Positions 52,920-64,000 of a stretch of 64,000 nt of DNA are shown here, piece after piece. Below the pieces are notes generated by a model. That model was not told the origin of the DNA, searched no databases, and saw nothing but the letters and a program-made list of their open reading frames with translations. The position numbers were made by a program, and so were the translations under genes. Position 1 is the first letter of the stretch; every line of letters begins with the position of its first letter. Source of the DNA: Muscardinus avellanarius (taxonomy: Eukaryota > Chordata > Mammalia > Rodentia > Gliridae); assembly GCA_963383645.1 (NCBI GenBank), contig OY726573.1, positions 16,195,158 through 16,259,157 of the forward strand, given 5' to 3'.

Positions 52920-55900
52920 GATGTTTTAACTCCTTTCCTGACTTAACATTGAGCATTCAGTGAGGCGTGGAAATCATCGTGTTGGAAAACAGGGACGCAG
53001 ACCTCCCCAGCCTGTCCTGCAGGGTGGTCTGAGACGTGGGTGGATCCTTTAGGGAATGGGGTGGTAGGAGGCCCCGGGGTGCTCTGGAACCCGGATGTGG
53101 CTGACTTCAGCTGTCTTTCTACTTTGAGTAGGAGGGTGACCACATTGGCCTCACGAGGAAGTCCAACTCTGCCTTGCACTTCTTCATCAATGGCACCGAC
53201 CAGGGTAAGCGCCGTCGGGGGCAGCCTCCCTCCTGCTCCAGTGCCGTGCCGTCTGCGCTCACTCTCCCGCCGCAGGTGTGGCTGCGCCCACAACGCCCCC
53301 GGTGGTGTACGGCGTGGTGGACTTGTACGGGATGGCTGTGAAGGTCACCATCGTCCACAACAATAACCACAGCGACCGCCTCCGCCGCAACAACGCCATT
53401 CTGCGGGCGCTTTCACCCGAGGGTGCACTGCGCCGCAGCGCCCCCGCCGCCCAGGCCGAGCCCGAGCGCCTGCTCTTCCACCCCAATTGTGGGCAGAAGG
53501 CAGCCATCACCCACGAGGGACGCACCGCCCTGAGGCCCCAGTATGCCCTGGGTGGGAGGTGCCTGCTGAGGGCTGCAGTGGCCTGGCGGGGTGGGGTGGA
53601 GCTGCGGGAGGCAGAGGGGACCACCGGGATTGTGAGGTCTGGTTGGCGGGCCTGGGCAGCGCGCAATGCTTGAGCACCTCTGGGATAAGCCACGGTGCAC
53701 TCAGGGTGTGTTGGGATCTGAATCCCCACCTTCCTTGTCCCCAGTGCTACTGATGACTTCAATCATGGCGTGGTGCTTAGCAGCAGAGCGTTGCGGGACG
53801 GAGAGGTGTTCCAGGTGCGCATCGACAAGATGGTGGACAAATGGGCTGGCTCCATTGAGATCGGCGTCACCACCCATAACCCTGCCTACCTCCAGTTGCC
53901 CTCCACCATGACTAACTTGCGCTCTGGTGAGCTCCCAAGAGGGGCTGGGCTGGGCCGGGGTCCCAGGGAGGAAGCGGTCCCTGCTGCCCTGGCCTGCGTT
54001 CTCTGGCCCCTTTCTTACCCTTCAACTTGTGATGGTTCACCCCGTGGCTGGAGAGTACCCTGGGGGCAGAGGCTGTGGCTGCCATTTGGGAACTGCAGTT
54101 CTCTTGTCCCTGCAAGAAGAGAGCCACATCTTAAAGGGAAGGGGGCTTTGGGCTCAGGGGAGTCTGTGGGGCTGCTGTGGAAGGGAGAAGAGGCCTGCTT
54201 CCCCTCATGTCCTCTGCCACTTCTTACCCCCACAGGGACCTGGATGATGACTGGGAACGGGGTGATGCACAATGGGACAACCATCCTGGATGAATACGGG
54301 CACAACCTGGATCGCCTCAAGGTGGGGGTTGCCCTGGGTGCAGCAGTCAGGGAGCCGGCCAGGCGGGGCGGAAGCAGGACCATCCCAGGCAGGAACTCTG
54401 CCTGACTCCTCACTCCAGCCCCCCTTCTTCCAAGGCAGGGGACACGGTGGGTGTGGTGCGGCGGGAGGACGGGACTCTCCACTTCTTTGTCAATGGAATG
54501 ACTCAGGGCCCTGCGGCCTGGAACGTACCCCCAGGCGTCTATGCTGTCGTCGACCTCTACGGCCAGGCGGCCCAGGCCACCATAGTGGACGACGTGGGTG
54601 AGGGCCGGGCTGGGCTGGGTGAGGGGGCAGGGTGGCTCGGGAGGCCTTGGAGGCACCCAGAGACCTAACGGGTGATGTCCATTCCTTCAGAGGTACCTCC
54701 AGTCCCTGAGGCGCTCCCTGAGGGCAACAACCAGGTGTCACCAAGCTCTCCGTCCTCGGGGGCCGGGGGCTCCGACCTGCGCTTTCACCAGCTGCATGGC
54801 AGTAATGCCGTCATCACCAATGGGGGCCGCACCGCGCTGCGCCACAACTGCCGCAGCGAGTTCAATGACGCCATTGTCATTTCCAACCGGTCAGTCTGAA
54901 ATGCCACATTTCCCCTTTCCTCCTGCCCACCCCAGTGAGGCCTCAACGACAGCCACTCTTCCTCGTTAGGGCCCTTCGGGATGGAGAGCTGTTCGAAATT
55001 GTCATTCAGAAGATGGTGGACCGCTGGTCAGGCTCCATCGAGGCTGGTGAGGGGGCGTCGGTGTGTGGGTGCGGCGTGGCGTGCCTGTGGCCCAGGGAGC
55101 CAGCTTGACCTTCCCCTGCGTCTTCCCAGGAGTGACTGCGATTCGGCCTGAAGACCTGGAATTCCCCAACACCATGACAGACATCGACTATGACACGTGG
55201 ATGCTGAGGTTGGGCCGCCTGTTCTTGGGACCAGCAGGATGGGACTGAGTGAAGCTGCTGGGATCAGGAAAGCAGGGTGTAGGCCTTTGGCAGCTGCGGG
55301 CAGTGGCAGGCCTAGGATATCTAGGCTTCCGTTAAATTCTGGGTAGCTTGCTCAGCCTGCAGGGACTCTTCTTCCTCTTGAAGAAGCCCCTGCTTCTCCC
55401 TGAGGAGACCTTATGAGCAGTGGAGAAAGAATTGGGCCGCAGTCCTAGGTCAAGACATCTGCTCCCCCACATCCAAGACATTGGAGGGTTCCGACAGGCA
55501 GGAACTCAGCAGGGGCCAGTGGGAGAGAAGGGCTGGAGACTAACCCACCCCTCTGCTCGTCTCCCCAGTGGCACAGCCATCATGCAAGATGGTAACACGA
55601 TGCGCAACAACTATGGGTGTGACCTGGATGCACTGGGCACAGGTGCACGCATCGGCATGATGCGAACCGCCAAGGGTGACCTGCACTATTTCATCAATGG
55701 CCAGGACCAAGGCGCTGCCTGCTCAGGCTTGCCTCCGGGTAAAGGTGACTACTCTGTGGCTTCTGGCCAGCCACCCTCAGTGCAGGCTGCCCAGGCTCTC
55801 AGGCTTCTCACTCCTTCCTTCTCTATGCAGAGGTGTATGCAGTAGTGGATCTCTATGGCCAGTGTGTCCAGGTGTCCATCACCAATGCCACCGGCCCCAT

Positions 55901-58664
55901 GGACAACAGCCTGGCGACCAGCAACACTGCCACTGAGAAGTCATTCCCCCTGCACTCCCCAGGTGCCTGCTATGGGCCCAAGGGACCTGCTCAAGGGTGC
56001 ATGGGGGTTATACCAGGGACACAGAACCGCGATGCTTCCATGCCACCCACGCAGTAGGGTTTGAAAATGAGGCTGGTCGTGGGAAAAAGAAGAGGTCAGG
56101 AAGCCGTCTAAAAGTTTGGCTCTGCATCTCCTTTTAAGCCGCTGCCCTGATTCTCCCCCTGGCCATCTATCTATCCACAGTGGCTGGGGTAGCTCACCGG
56201 TTCCACAGCACTTGTGGCAAGAATGTCAATCTGGAGGAGGACGGCACAAGGGCAGTGCGGGCCGCGGGCTACACCCACGGCCTTGTCTTCAGCACCAAGG
56301 AACTCAAGGCTGAGGAAGTCTTTGAGGTGGGCTCTTGAGACGTGGTGGGAGCTGCTGGCCCCTCGAACCCTTCAGAGCGCCCGCTCATGTGTGTCTTTTG
56401 CAGGTGAAAGTGGAAGAACTGGATGAGAAGTGGGCAGGTTCCCTCCGGCTAGGGCTGACCACGCTGGCCCCAGGGGAGATGGGGCCCGGAGCAGGCGGCG
56501 GTCCAGGGCTGCCTCCTTCCCTTCCAGAGCTCCGGACCAAGACCACCTGGATGGTGTCCAGCTGTGAAGTGAGGCGAGATGGGCAGCTCCAGAGGATGAA
56601 CTACGGCCGGAACCTAGAGAGGCTAGGGGTGAGCAGCCACCGCGGGGCGCGGGGGGAGCGCATGGCGGAGCGAGGTGGGCGGGCTGAGCATCTGTCCTTG
56701 CCCATCACGGTCCTAGGTGGGTAGCCGTGTGGGCATTCGCCGAGGAGCAGACGACACCATGCACATCCTGGTGGATGGAGAGGACATGGGGCCTGCGGCC
56801 ACCGGCATTGCCAAGGTAGACCTGAGAGCTGCTTTGGGTTCTTGGAGCGGCTTCTGGGGGGCGGTCTTGTGCTGATCTCTAATGTCCCGAGTCTTGTGTC
56901 CCCAGACCGTGTGGGCAGTATTGGATCTGTACGGGCCGGTGCGCAGTGTGTCGATTGTCAGCTCCACGAGGCTAGAGGAGTCGGAAGGCACCCAGCCTCC
57001 TTCCCTTAGCTCAGACACCGGCAGTGAGGGCGAAGAGGATGACGACGGCGAGGAGCGTGGCCTGGGAGTAAGAAGCGGGCAGGGCTCGCCGGGCCTGCGA
57101 TGGGCAGCGGGGTGGGGGGGTCATCAGATGCCAGGTTCTTGGGTCGGCTGATGGCCCAGCAGAAGCATCTACTTAAGCTTTGTGTGTACTCCAATGCGGT
57201 GGGTCAGCCTGCCATGGGTTCCTCGTGCAGCTCAGTGTCTTCCTCCACACCAGGGCCAGAATCAAGTGGGCATTATGCCCACAGCCCTCGAGTTCCTGGA
57301 GAACCATGGAAAGAATATCCTCTTGTCCAATGGAAACCGAACAGCCACGCGAGTAGCCAGCTACAATCAGGGCATCGTTGTTATCAGCCAGCCCCTGGTG
57401 CCCCAGCTGCTAGTTCAGGTACGCCCTGCCTCCTCCCCAGCTCCTCTTGCTCCAGGGTGACCCAGAACCAACCCTCCTGGAGGGGCCCTTCTATTGCAAA
57501 CCAAGAGATATGTCAAAACTTAGTCAGATGAGGAAACCCATAGGGACAGGAATCCTTATAGAGAGGTGACAGTAAGGTCAAGGCGTAAAGAGGGAAGGAG
57601 GCTGAGGGTTGTGGCTGGGTGGTAGAGCACTTGTCTGCTGTACATGAAACCCTAGGTTCAATCCTCAGCATCAAAAAAAAAAAAAAGTACAATTTCCCCT
57701 CCCTGGCTGGGGTGAGGAGCAGATCCAGGGTGGCTGGCCTCGCTCAGGAGGCCATGCCGTGAAGTCATTTCTTCTGCAGGTGCGGATAGACTTCCTGAAC
57801 CGACAGTGGACTTCCTCCCTTGTTCTGGGAGTCATCACTTGCCCACCTGAAAGGCTCAACTTCCCTGCCTCTGCCTGCGCCTTTAAACGTGCAGCATGGC
57901 TGCTGCGGGGCCGTGGTGTTTTCCACAATGGCCTCAAGGTGAGCAGGGAGCCAGAAAGAAGACAGAGGGTTGGGCCTCTGCATCGGGAAGGACTGGCCAG
58001 AGAGACAAGTGGGACTCATAGTCTTAGCGCTAGGACTGCAGGTCTGAGGGGAGGCAGCGGGTGGACGGGGCATGATGTCATGACCTGGTCAGTCAGCATG
58101 CCATTGCTTTCTCCTCTGCTCTGCCATTGAGACTGTTACAATTAGGTAGCCAGGTATGTTAGCACATGCCTATATCCCAGTATTTGGGAGGTTCAAAGCC
58201 AGCCTCAGCAACTTAGTGACATCCTGTTTCAAAAAAGAAAATGAGAGCCGGGCGTGGTGGCGCACGCTTGTAATCCCCACACTTGGGAGGCGGAGACAGG
58301 AGGATCGCGCAGATTCGAAGCCAGCCGAGCTGGCTTAAGAGACCCTGTTTCCAAATTTTAAAAATATATAAAATAGGTCTGGGAGTGTAGCCCGGAGGTA
58401 GAAGGGCTTCCAGGAACCCCAGTACCACCAAAATAAATAAATAAATAAATAAAAAATAAACAAACAAGCTGGGCGTGGTGGCGCACGCTTGTAATCCCAG
58501 CGCTTGGGAGGCTGAGACAGGAGGATCACTTAGGTTCAAAGCCAGCCTCAGATACTTAGTGAGGCTCTCAGCAATTTAGTGAGACCCTGTTTCCAAATAA
58601 AGTATAAAATAGGTCTGGGAGTATAGCCCGGAGATAGAAAAGCCCCTGGGTTCCACCCCCAGTA

Positions 58665-58703
<39 letters not shown>

Positions 58704-61684
58704 TAAATAAACAAGCAAGTACACATACAAAAGAGCCAGGCATGGTGGCGCACACTTGTAATCCCAGTACTTGGGAAGCTGAAACAGGAGGATCAATGGT
58801 TTTCTCTAGCCTTAGCAATTTAGCAAGACCCTGTTTCAAAAAAAAAAAAAAGAAAGATAAAATGCTGAGAGTGTAGCTCAGAGATAGAATCCACTGGATT
58901 TAATCCTCAGTACCAAAAATAAGTAAATAAGATAAAGCTAGCTGGTGTAGTGGCACATGCTTTTAATCTCAGTACTTGAGAGGCTGAAACAGGAAGATTG
59001 TGGATTGTGGCCAGCCTCAGCTACTTAGTGAGGCCCTCTGCAACTTAGTGAGACCTTGTTTCAAAATAAAGAATAAAAAATATAAAGCCCAGCGCTTGTA
59101 ATCTTTGGGCTTGGGAGGCTAAGACAGGAGGATCGTGCAGGTTAAAAGCCAGCCTCAGCTACTTAGTGAGGCTCTCAGCAACTTAGTGAGATCCTCTTTC
59201 CAAATAAAAATGTAAAATAGGTCTGGGAGTATAGCCCAGAGGTAGAAAGCCTCTGGGTTCCACCCTCAATACCAACTCCCCCACCCCACCCCCCAAAAAA
59301 AGAATAAAAAATAGGGCTGGAGCTCTGAGGCAAAATGCTCCTGGGTTCCATCCCCAGTACAAAAAAAGCCAGGTGTGGTGGTGCATGTTTGTAATCCTAG
59401 TCCTTGGGAGGCTGAGACAGGAGGATTGCAGGTTTGTGGACAACCTCAGCTACTTAGGCCCTCTGCAACTTATTGAGAACCTGTTGCAAAATAACGAATA
59501 AAAAAAAGTAGGGCAGGGGGTATCGTTTGAAGGTAGAATACCCCTGGGTTCAATCCCCAGTACCGTAACAATAAATGAATAAATAAGTAAATAAGATAAT
59601 ATAGGGCTTGGGGTGTAGCTCAGAACTAAGGTGCCCTAGGTTCAACCTCAGTACCAAACACACAAAAGAGAATGTTACAGTTCAGTAAGCAGAATGGGGT
59701 AGACCTGGGTGTGGTGGCACAGCCTATAATCCCAGTACTTGGGAGGCTGAGACAGGAGGATAACAGGTTTGAGGCAAGCCTCAGCAATTTAGTGAGACAC
59801 TGTTTCAAAATAAAAAATAAGGCTGGGTATGGAAGTGCATGCCTGTAATTCCAGTACTAGGAGGCTAAGTAAGACAGGAGAACTGCAGGTTGGAGGCAGT
59901 CTCAGCAAGTAGTGAGACTCATAAAGCTAGCAAGGCCCTGTTTCCAAATAAAATAGGACAAAAATAAATAAATACATAAATAATAAATACAAAAGTTTGG
60001 GGGTACCTGAATGTCGTGGTATGCAGCTGTAATTCCAGTACTTAGGAGGCGGACCAGGAGGGTCACAGGCTCAAGTACCTAGTGGCTCTCAGCAACCTAG
60101 CAAGATCCTGTTTCAAAACAAAATAAAGGGGTTGGGGATGTAGCTCATAGGTAGAATGCTCTTGGGTTTAACTCCCTGTACCAAATGAAAAAAAGAAAGA
60201 AAGAAATGGGTCCAGCCTGGACAGTGGGCATGAGCCAGAGAGCTCGGACGGGCAACTGCAAGCGGCACGGGAGGCAGGGTGGTGGCTCTGGTGCGAGTCT
60301 GATGTCTGGAAACAGTAGGTCTCTCCCTCCAGATCTGCGAGAAGTTTGGGCCCAATCTGGATACATGTCCTGAAGGCACCATCTTGGGGCTTCGGCTAGA
60401 CAGCTCCGGGGGGCTGCATCTCCATGTCAATGGGGTGGACCAAGGGGTTGCTGTGCCGGACGTGCCCCAGCCCTGCCACGCCCTTGTGGACCTCTACGGG
60501 CAGTGTGAGCAGGTCAGTGGCAGTGCAGGCCGGTAGGAAGGAGTTCCTGGGAGACTGGAAGCTTGTCACCCACAGAGGGAATCCCCAGGCCCTGGGGACT
60601 GGTCGGCCTCTGGCTGATCACCTGTTTCCCCTGCAGGTGACGATTGTGAGCCCTGAACCAGGGGCTGCCAGTGGGAAGAGTGCAGGAACCCAAGGGGACA
60701 TGGAGAAAGCCGACATGGTGGATGGTGCGCCAGCCTGAAGGACCGGGACTCCACCCTAGCCTCCTACCCCTGCCCCATCCCCATTCTTCTGGCTCGGGCT
60801 CCTGTGACCTGTGTCCCTCCACCTCCTCAGGTATCAAGGAGAGCGTGTGCTGGGGCCCGCCCCCCGCTGCTAGCCCTCTAAAGAGCTGCGAGTACCATGC
60901 TCTCTGCTCCCGCTTCCAAGAACTGCTGGTGCTTCCTGGTGAGTCCCTGTCCCCCAGAACCCACCGTATTCCCAAGGGCAGGGCAGGGTCGTGCCCAGGC
61001 AGCAGGAGGGCAGCTGGGCCTAGGGCGGGAACCGCAGCCCCCAGCCCGCCCCGCACTGTCCCGCAGAGGATTACTTCATGCCTCCGCCGAAGCGCAGCCT
61101 GTGCTACTGTGAGTCTTGTCGGAAGTTGCGAGGAGATGAGGCCCACAGGCGTCGAGGGGAGCCGCCCCGGGAGTACGCACTGCCCTTCGGCTGGTGCAGG
61201 TTCAACCTCAGGTACGGAGGAGCCAGAGTCAAGTTTCCCCTGCTGCTCAGGCCCCCTTGAGAAAGGAGGGAGGGGCAAGCAAAAAGTGACGGGCTTGGGG
61301 GGGCCAGTGACCTTGTCCTGTCATCCTCCTAGGGCGAACCCCCGCCTGGAAGCTGGGACGCTAACCAAGAAGTGGCACATGGCCTATCACGGGAGCAGTG
61401 TGGCAGCTGTACGGAGGGTGCTGGACCGAGGGGAGCTGGGAGCAGGTATCGGGGCTCAGGCAGGGGCTAGGGGCACTGGGAGGAGTTCACAGCAGACCTG
61501 ACCCAGCTCTCCCCACAGGTACTGCCTCCATCCTGAGCTGCCGGCCCTTGAAGGGAGAGCCCGGGGTGGGCTTTGAGGAGCCTGGTGAGAACTGTGCACC
61601 TCCCCGGGAGGAACAGCCGCCCCCAGTGCTGCTTTCCCCCTCCCTCCAGTATGCTGGGGCCGAGACCCTGGCCTCCAAAGTGCA
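48006..61684 (+). CDS. NEURL4: NEURL4, neuralized-repeat centriolar protein (3' end outside window)
   Basis: Coding exons: 48006-48263, 49053-49497, 49697-49762, 49909-50207, 50360-50471, 50571-50659, 53132-53204, 53276-53540, 53745-53926, 54236-54321, 54435-54597, 54691-54889, 54970-55046, 55130-55208, 55569-55744, 55831-55962, 56181-56326, 56404-56628, 56717-56815, 56906-57067, 57254-57418, 57780-57938, 60333-60512, 60637-60724, 60831-60938, 61067-61211, 61333-61445, 61519-61684. All GT-AG with continuous phase; 1485 codons so far, about 1560 aa in human. Gly-rich start, then six neuralized (NHR) repeats at about 36-200, 310-480, 508-675, 707-875, 902-1080 and 1118-1295, each ending near a VVDLYG-type strand, then a Cys-bearing C-terminal region. 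NEURL4 works with HERC2 to limit CP110 at centrioles. The last exon or exons (after ...LASKV) lie beyond 64000. Confidence 0.96.
48264..49052 (+). other. NEURL4 intron 1, no further feature
   Basis: 789 SINE-free bases. GC-rich at the start, where the CpG island tapers. Open frames here are chance extensions. Confidence 0.7.
50812..50905 (+). repeat. Stand-alone ID element in NEURL4 intron 6
   Basis: GGGGCTGGGGATGCAG start, GCTGGAGCACTTGTCTGGCA core, B-box-like CCCGGTTTAATCCCTC, then an A-run. It has a short internal duplication around AGAGCACAGTGCTGGAGCAC. It has no B1 partner. Confidence 0.75.
51180..52931. repeat. SINE block in NEURL4 intron 6, serial insertions at one site
   Basis: Minus: 51183-51380, 51413-51628, 51641-51848 (hairpin subtype), 52075-52130, 52150-52345, 52350-52480. 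Plus: 51878-52030, 52500-52625, 52627-52780 with tail 52820-52880. GT repeat 52784-52816 and AC repeat 52878-52916. Direct repeats link the insertions (51401-51412, 51628-51640, 51848-51860; and 51861-51875 with 52917-52931). Confidence 0.85.
57603..57690 (+). repeat. Stand-alone ID element in NEURL4 intron 21
   Basis: GGTTGTGGCTGGGTGGTAGA (A box region), GCACTTGTCTGCTG, then GGTTCAATCCTCAGC (B box) and an A-run. tRNA-derived ID type, without a B1 partner. Confidence 0.85.
58145..60190 (+). repeat. Head-to-tail SINE run in NEURL4 intron 22
   Basis: All plus-oriented: 58147-58235, 58244-58432 (hairpin subtype), 58468-58665, 58730-58915, 58935-59085, 59086-59280, 59310-59360, 59367-59565, 59600-59660, 59705-59820, 59822-59970, 60003-60185. 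CA repeat 58668-58701. No exon between 57938 and 60333. Confidence 0.85.
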
Positions 61685-61919
61685 GTGAGTACACAGGACG
61701 GGCGGCTGTGGGGGGCCGGGACCTCTCAGGTCCTCATGACCCCCCCACTTCCTATCCAGGTTGCTCCTCCCCCCAGCCCCTCTCTTCTCTCATTCATTGA
61801 ACAGAGATAACACTTACCACATGTTATCTCACTAAAGTAAAAAAAACCAAACCTTACTCTGGGGTAACTTGTGTCTTTAGCTCCCTAGAATGTTTATGCC
61901 TTATAAGTCTTTAGGTGTT

Positions 61920-63801
61920 TTTTGTTTGTTTGTTTGTGTTTTCTGTAGTGCTGGGGATGGAACCCAGAGGCTTTCTACCTCCAGGCTACACTCCCAGACC
62001 TGTTTTTATTTTATTTGGAAACAGGGTCTCACTAAGTTGCTGAGAGCCTCACTAAATAGCTGAGGCTGGCTCTGAACCTGAGCAATCCTCCTGTCTCAGC
62101 CTCCCAAGAGCTGGGATTACAAGCTTGTGCCACCACATCCGGCTCTTTATTTTTATTTGTTTGTTTGTTTGGTGTTTTTTTTTTTTCTCGTTAACAGTAC
62201 TGGGGATTAAACTCAGGCATTCTGCCTCTGAGCTACATCCTAAGCCCTATTTTTTTTTCCTTTATTTATTTTTGTACTACTGGGGATGGAACCCAGCCAG
62301 GGGCATTCTGCCTCCAAGCTGTACCCCTATCCCTATTTTTATTCTTTATTTTGAAACAGGATCTTAATAAGTTGCAAAGGGCCTCACTAAGTAGCTTAGG
62401 CTGTCTGAGATCTGCAATCCTTCTGTCTCAGCCTTCCCAAATGCTGGGATTACGAGCTTGTGTCACCATGACCAGCCTTTTTTGTGGTACTAGGGATGGA
62501 ATCCAGGGGCATTGTACCTCTGAGCTAAACCCCCAGCCCTGCTTTTTAGTATATTTATTTATTTATTTATTTTGCAGTACTGAAATGGAACCCAGGGGCA
62601 TTCTACCTCCGAGCTACACCCCCAGCCCTATTTCTTTATTCTTTATATTTGAAACAGGGTCTCCAAGAGTTGAAAAGGGCCTCACTAAATAGCTGAGGCT
62701 GTCCTCAAACTGCGATCCTCCTATCTCAGCCTCTCGAATGCTGGGATTACATGCATGCACCACCAGGCCTGTCTTTTTATTTTTGAAACAATCTCACTGA
62801 GTTGTGAAGGGCCTCGATAAGCAGCAGAGGCTGTCTGTGAACTGTGATCCTCAGATCTCAGCCTCCCAAATGATGGGATTATAAGCATGTACCACCTTGC
62901 CTGGCTTCCATGCCCAGCTTCTATTCTTTATTTTGAAATAGGATCTCACTCAGTTGTGGAGGGCCTCACTTATGGCTGTGAGCCTACTACCCTCCTATCC
63001 CAGCCTCTGAAGTACTGGGATTACAAGTGTGCACCACCACAACCAGCTGTCTTTAGTGGAGGTTTTTTTGTTTTGTTTTTTTTTTTGGTGGCACTGAGGA
63101 TGGAACCCAGGGGCTTTCTACTTCCGGGCTACACTCCCAGACCTATTTTATATTTTATTTGGAAACAGGGTCTCTTAAGCCAGCTGAGGCTAGCTTCGAA
63201 CCTGTGCGATCCTCCTGTCTCAGCCTCCCAAGCGCGGGGATTACAAGCGTGCGCCACCATGCCCAGCTTTAGTGTTTTTAAAAGTGATAAATACTATTGA
63301 AATAAAAAGGAGCTAGCATGGTGGTGCAGGCTTGTAATCCCAGTACTTGGGAGGCTGAGACAGGATCGCAAGTTTGCAGCCAGCCTCTTAGAGAGGCCCT
63401 CCACAACTTAGTGAGATCCTGTTTCAAAATAAAGAATACAAATGCCGGGCATGGTGGCACACACTTGTAATACCAGCACTCAGGAGTCTGAGACAGGAGG
63501 ATCGCACGGGTTCAAAGCCAGCCTCAACTACGTAGGCTCTCAGCAACTTAGTGAGACCCTGTTTCCAAATAAATTATAAAATAGGGCTGAGGGTGTAGTC
63601 CGGAGGTAGAAAGCCCCTGGCTTCCACCCCACCCAAGTACCACCAAAAAATAAATAAATAAATAAAAATAATAATAATACAAAATAGAGCCAGGGGTAAA
63701 ACTCAGAGGTAGAATGCAGAATGCCCCTGGGTTCAATCCTCAGCACTACCAAAAAAAAAAAAAAAAAAAAAAGGTTGGAGTGAAACAGATGAGAAGTGGC
63801 T

Positions 63802-63878
<77 letters not shown>

Positions 63879-64000
63879 GTTTTTTTTGTTTTTTTTTTTG
63901 GTTTTTTTGGTGGTACTGGGGTTCCTGGAAGCCCTTCTACCTCCGGGCTACACCCCCAGACCTATTTTGTATGCTTTTTAAAATTTGGAAACAGGGTCTC
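61920..64000. repeat. SINE block in NEURL4 intron 28, running off the window
   Basis: Minus: 61945-62145, 62200-62255, 62275-62480, 62485-62545, 62570-62780, 62780-62910, 62915-63050, 63085-63275, 63910-64000 (cut by the window edge). Plus: 63312-63440, 63442-63640, 63690-63750. A GA then TG compound repeat lies at 63804-63875. The final NEURL4 coding sequence was not found here. Confidence 0.8.

Overview
The window is vertebrate nuclear DNA from a rodent, most likely a squirrel (Sciuridae). It has multi-exon genes with GT-AG introns, CpG-island promoters and AATAAA/ATTAAA signals. It also holds well over 100 copies of a dimeric SINE in which a 7SL-derived B1 unit is joined to a tRNA-derived ID unit (B1-dID/MEN type, known from squirrels and relatives). 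The gene content and order match human 17p13.1 read in the opposite direction: TMEM95, KCTD11, ACAP1 and NEURL4.

Layout: 1-13.4 kb is intergenic and almost wholly SINE and microsatellite DNA, with one local duplication (about 6.06-6.33 and 10.62-10.89 kb). TMEM95 (sperm-egg fusion protein, minus strand, 7 exons) lies at 14.07-15.41 kb, with two adjacent heat-shock-element arrays just upstream. KCTD11 (single exon, minus, CUL3 adaptor) is at 17.21-18.03 kb. Its frame stays open upstream of the first AUG without another AUG, as expected for its non-AUG long form. A CpG island lies at about 18.4-19.3 kb. ACAP1 (ARF6 GAP, minus, 22 coding exons, exactly 740 aa) fills 19.4-38.4 kb; its introns carry SINEs, a Tigger7/MER44 remnant, a MIR and an old L1 3' end.

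From 39.1 to 46.9 kb on the minus strand there is an eight-exon gene whose exons join in phase to a 353-aa protein related to protein phosphatase 1 inhibitor-2 (PPP1R2). It keeps SILK, KxxQxW, DEPSTPYH and HYxEG motifs but has novel N- and C-terminal parts. I do not recall a named gene at this place in human, so this is the most interesting object in the window. It starts head-to-head with NEURL4 across a 1.1-kb CpG island that holds a full CRE palindrome, a CCAAT box and a degenerate array of GCCGTAAAGC-like motifs.

NEURL4 (plus strand, centriolar protein with six neuralized repeats) runs from 48.0 kb through 28 coding exons (1485 codons) to 61.7 kb. Its last coding exon or exons lie beyond the window. 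Exon coordinates were read by hand from splice sites, reading-frame continuity and remembered family sequences; nothing was aligned by computer. SINE boundaries are approximate, about 10-20 bases either way.
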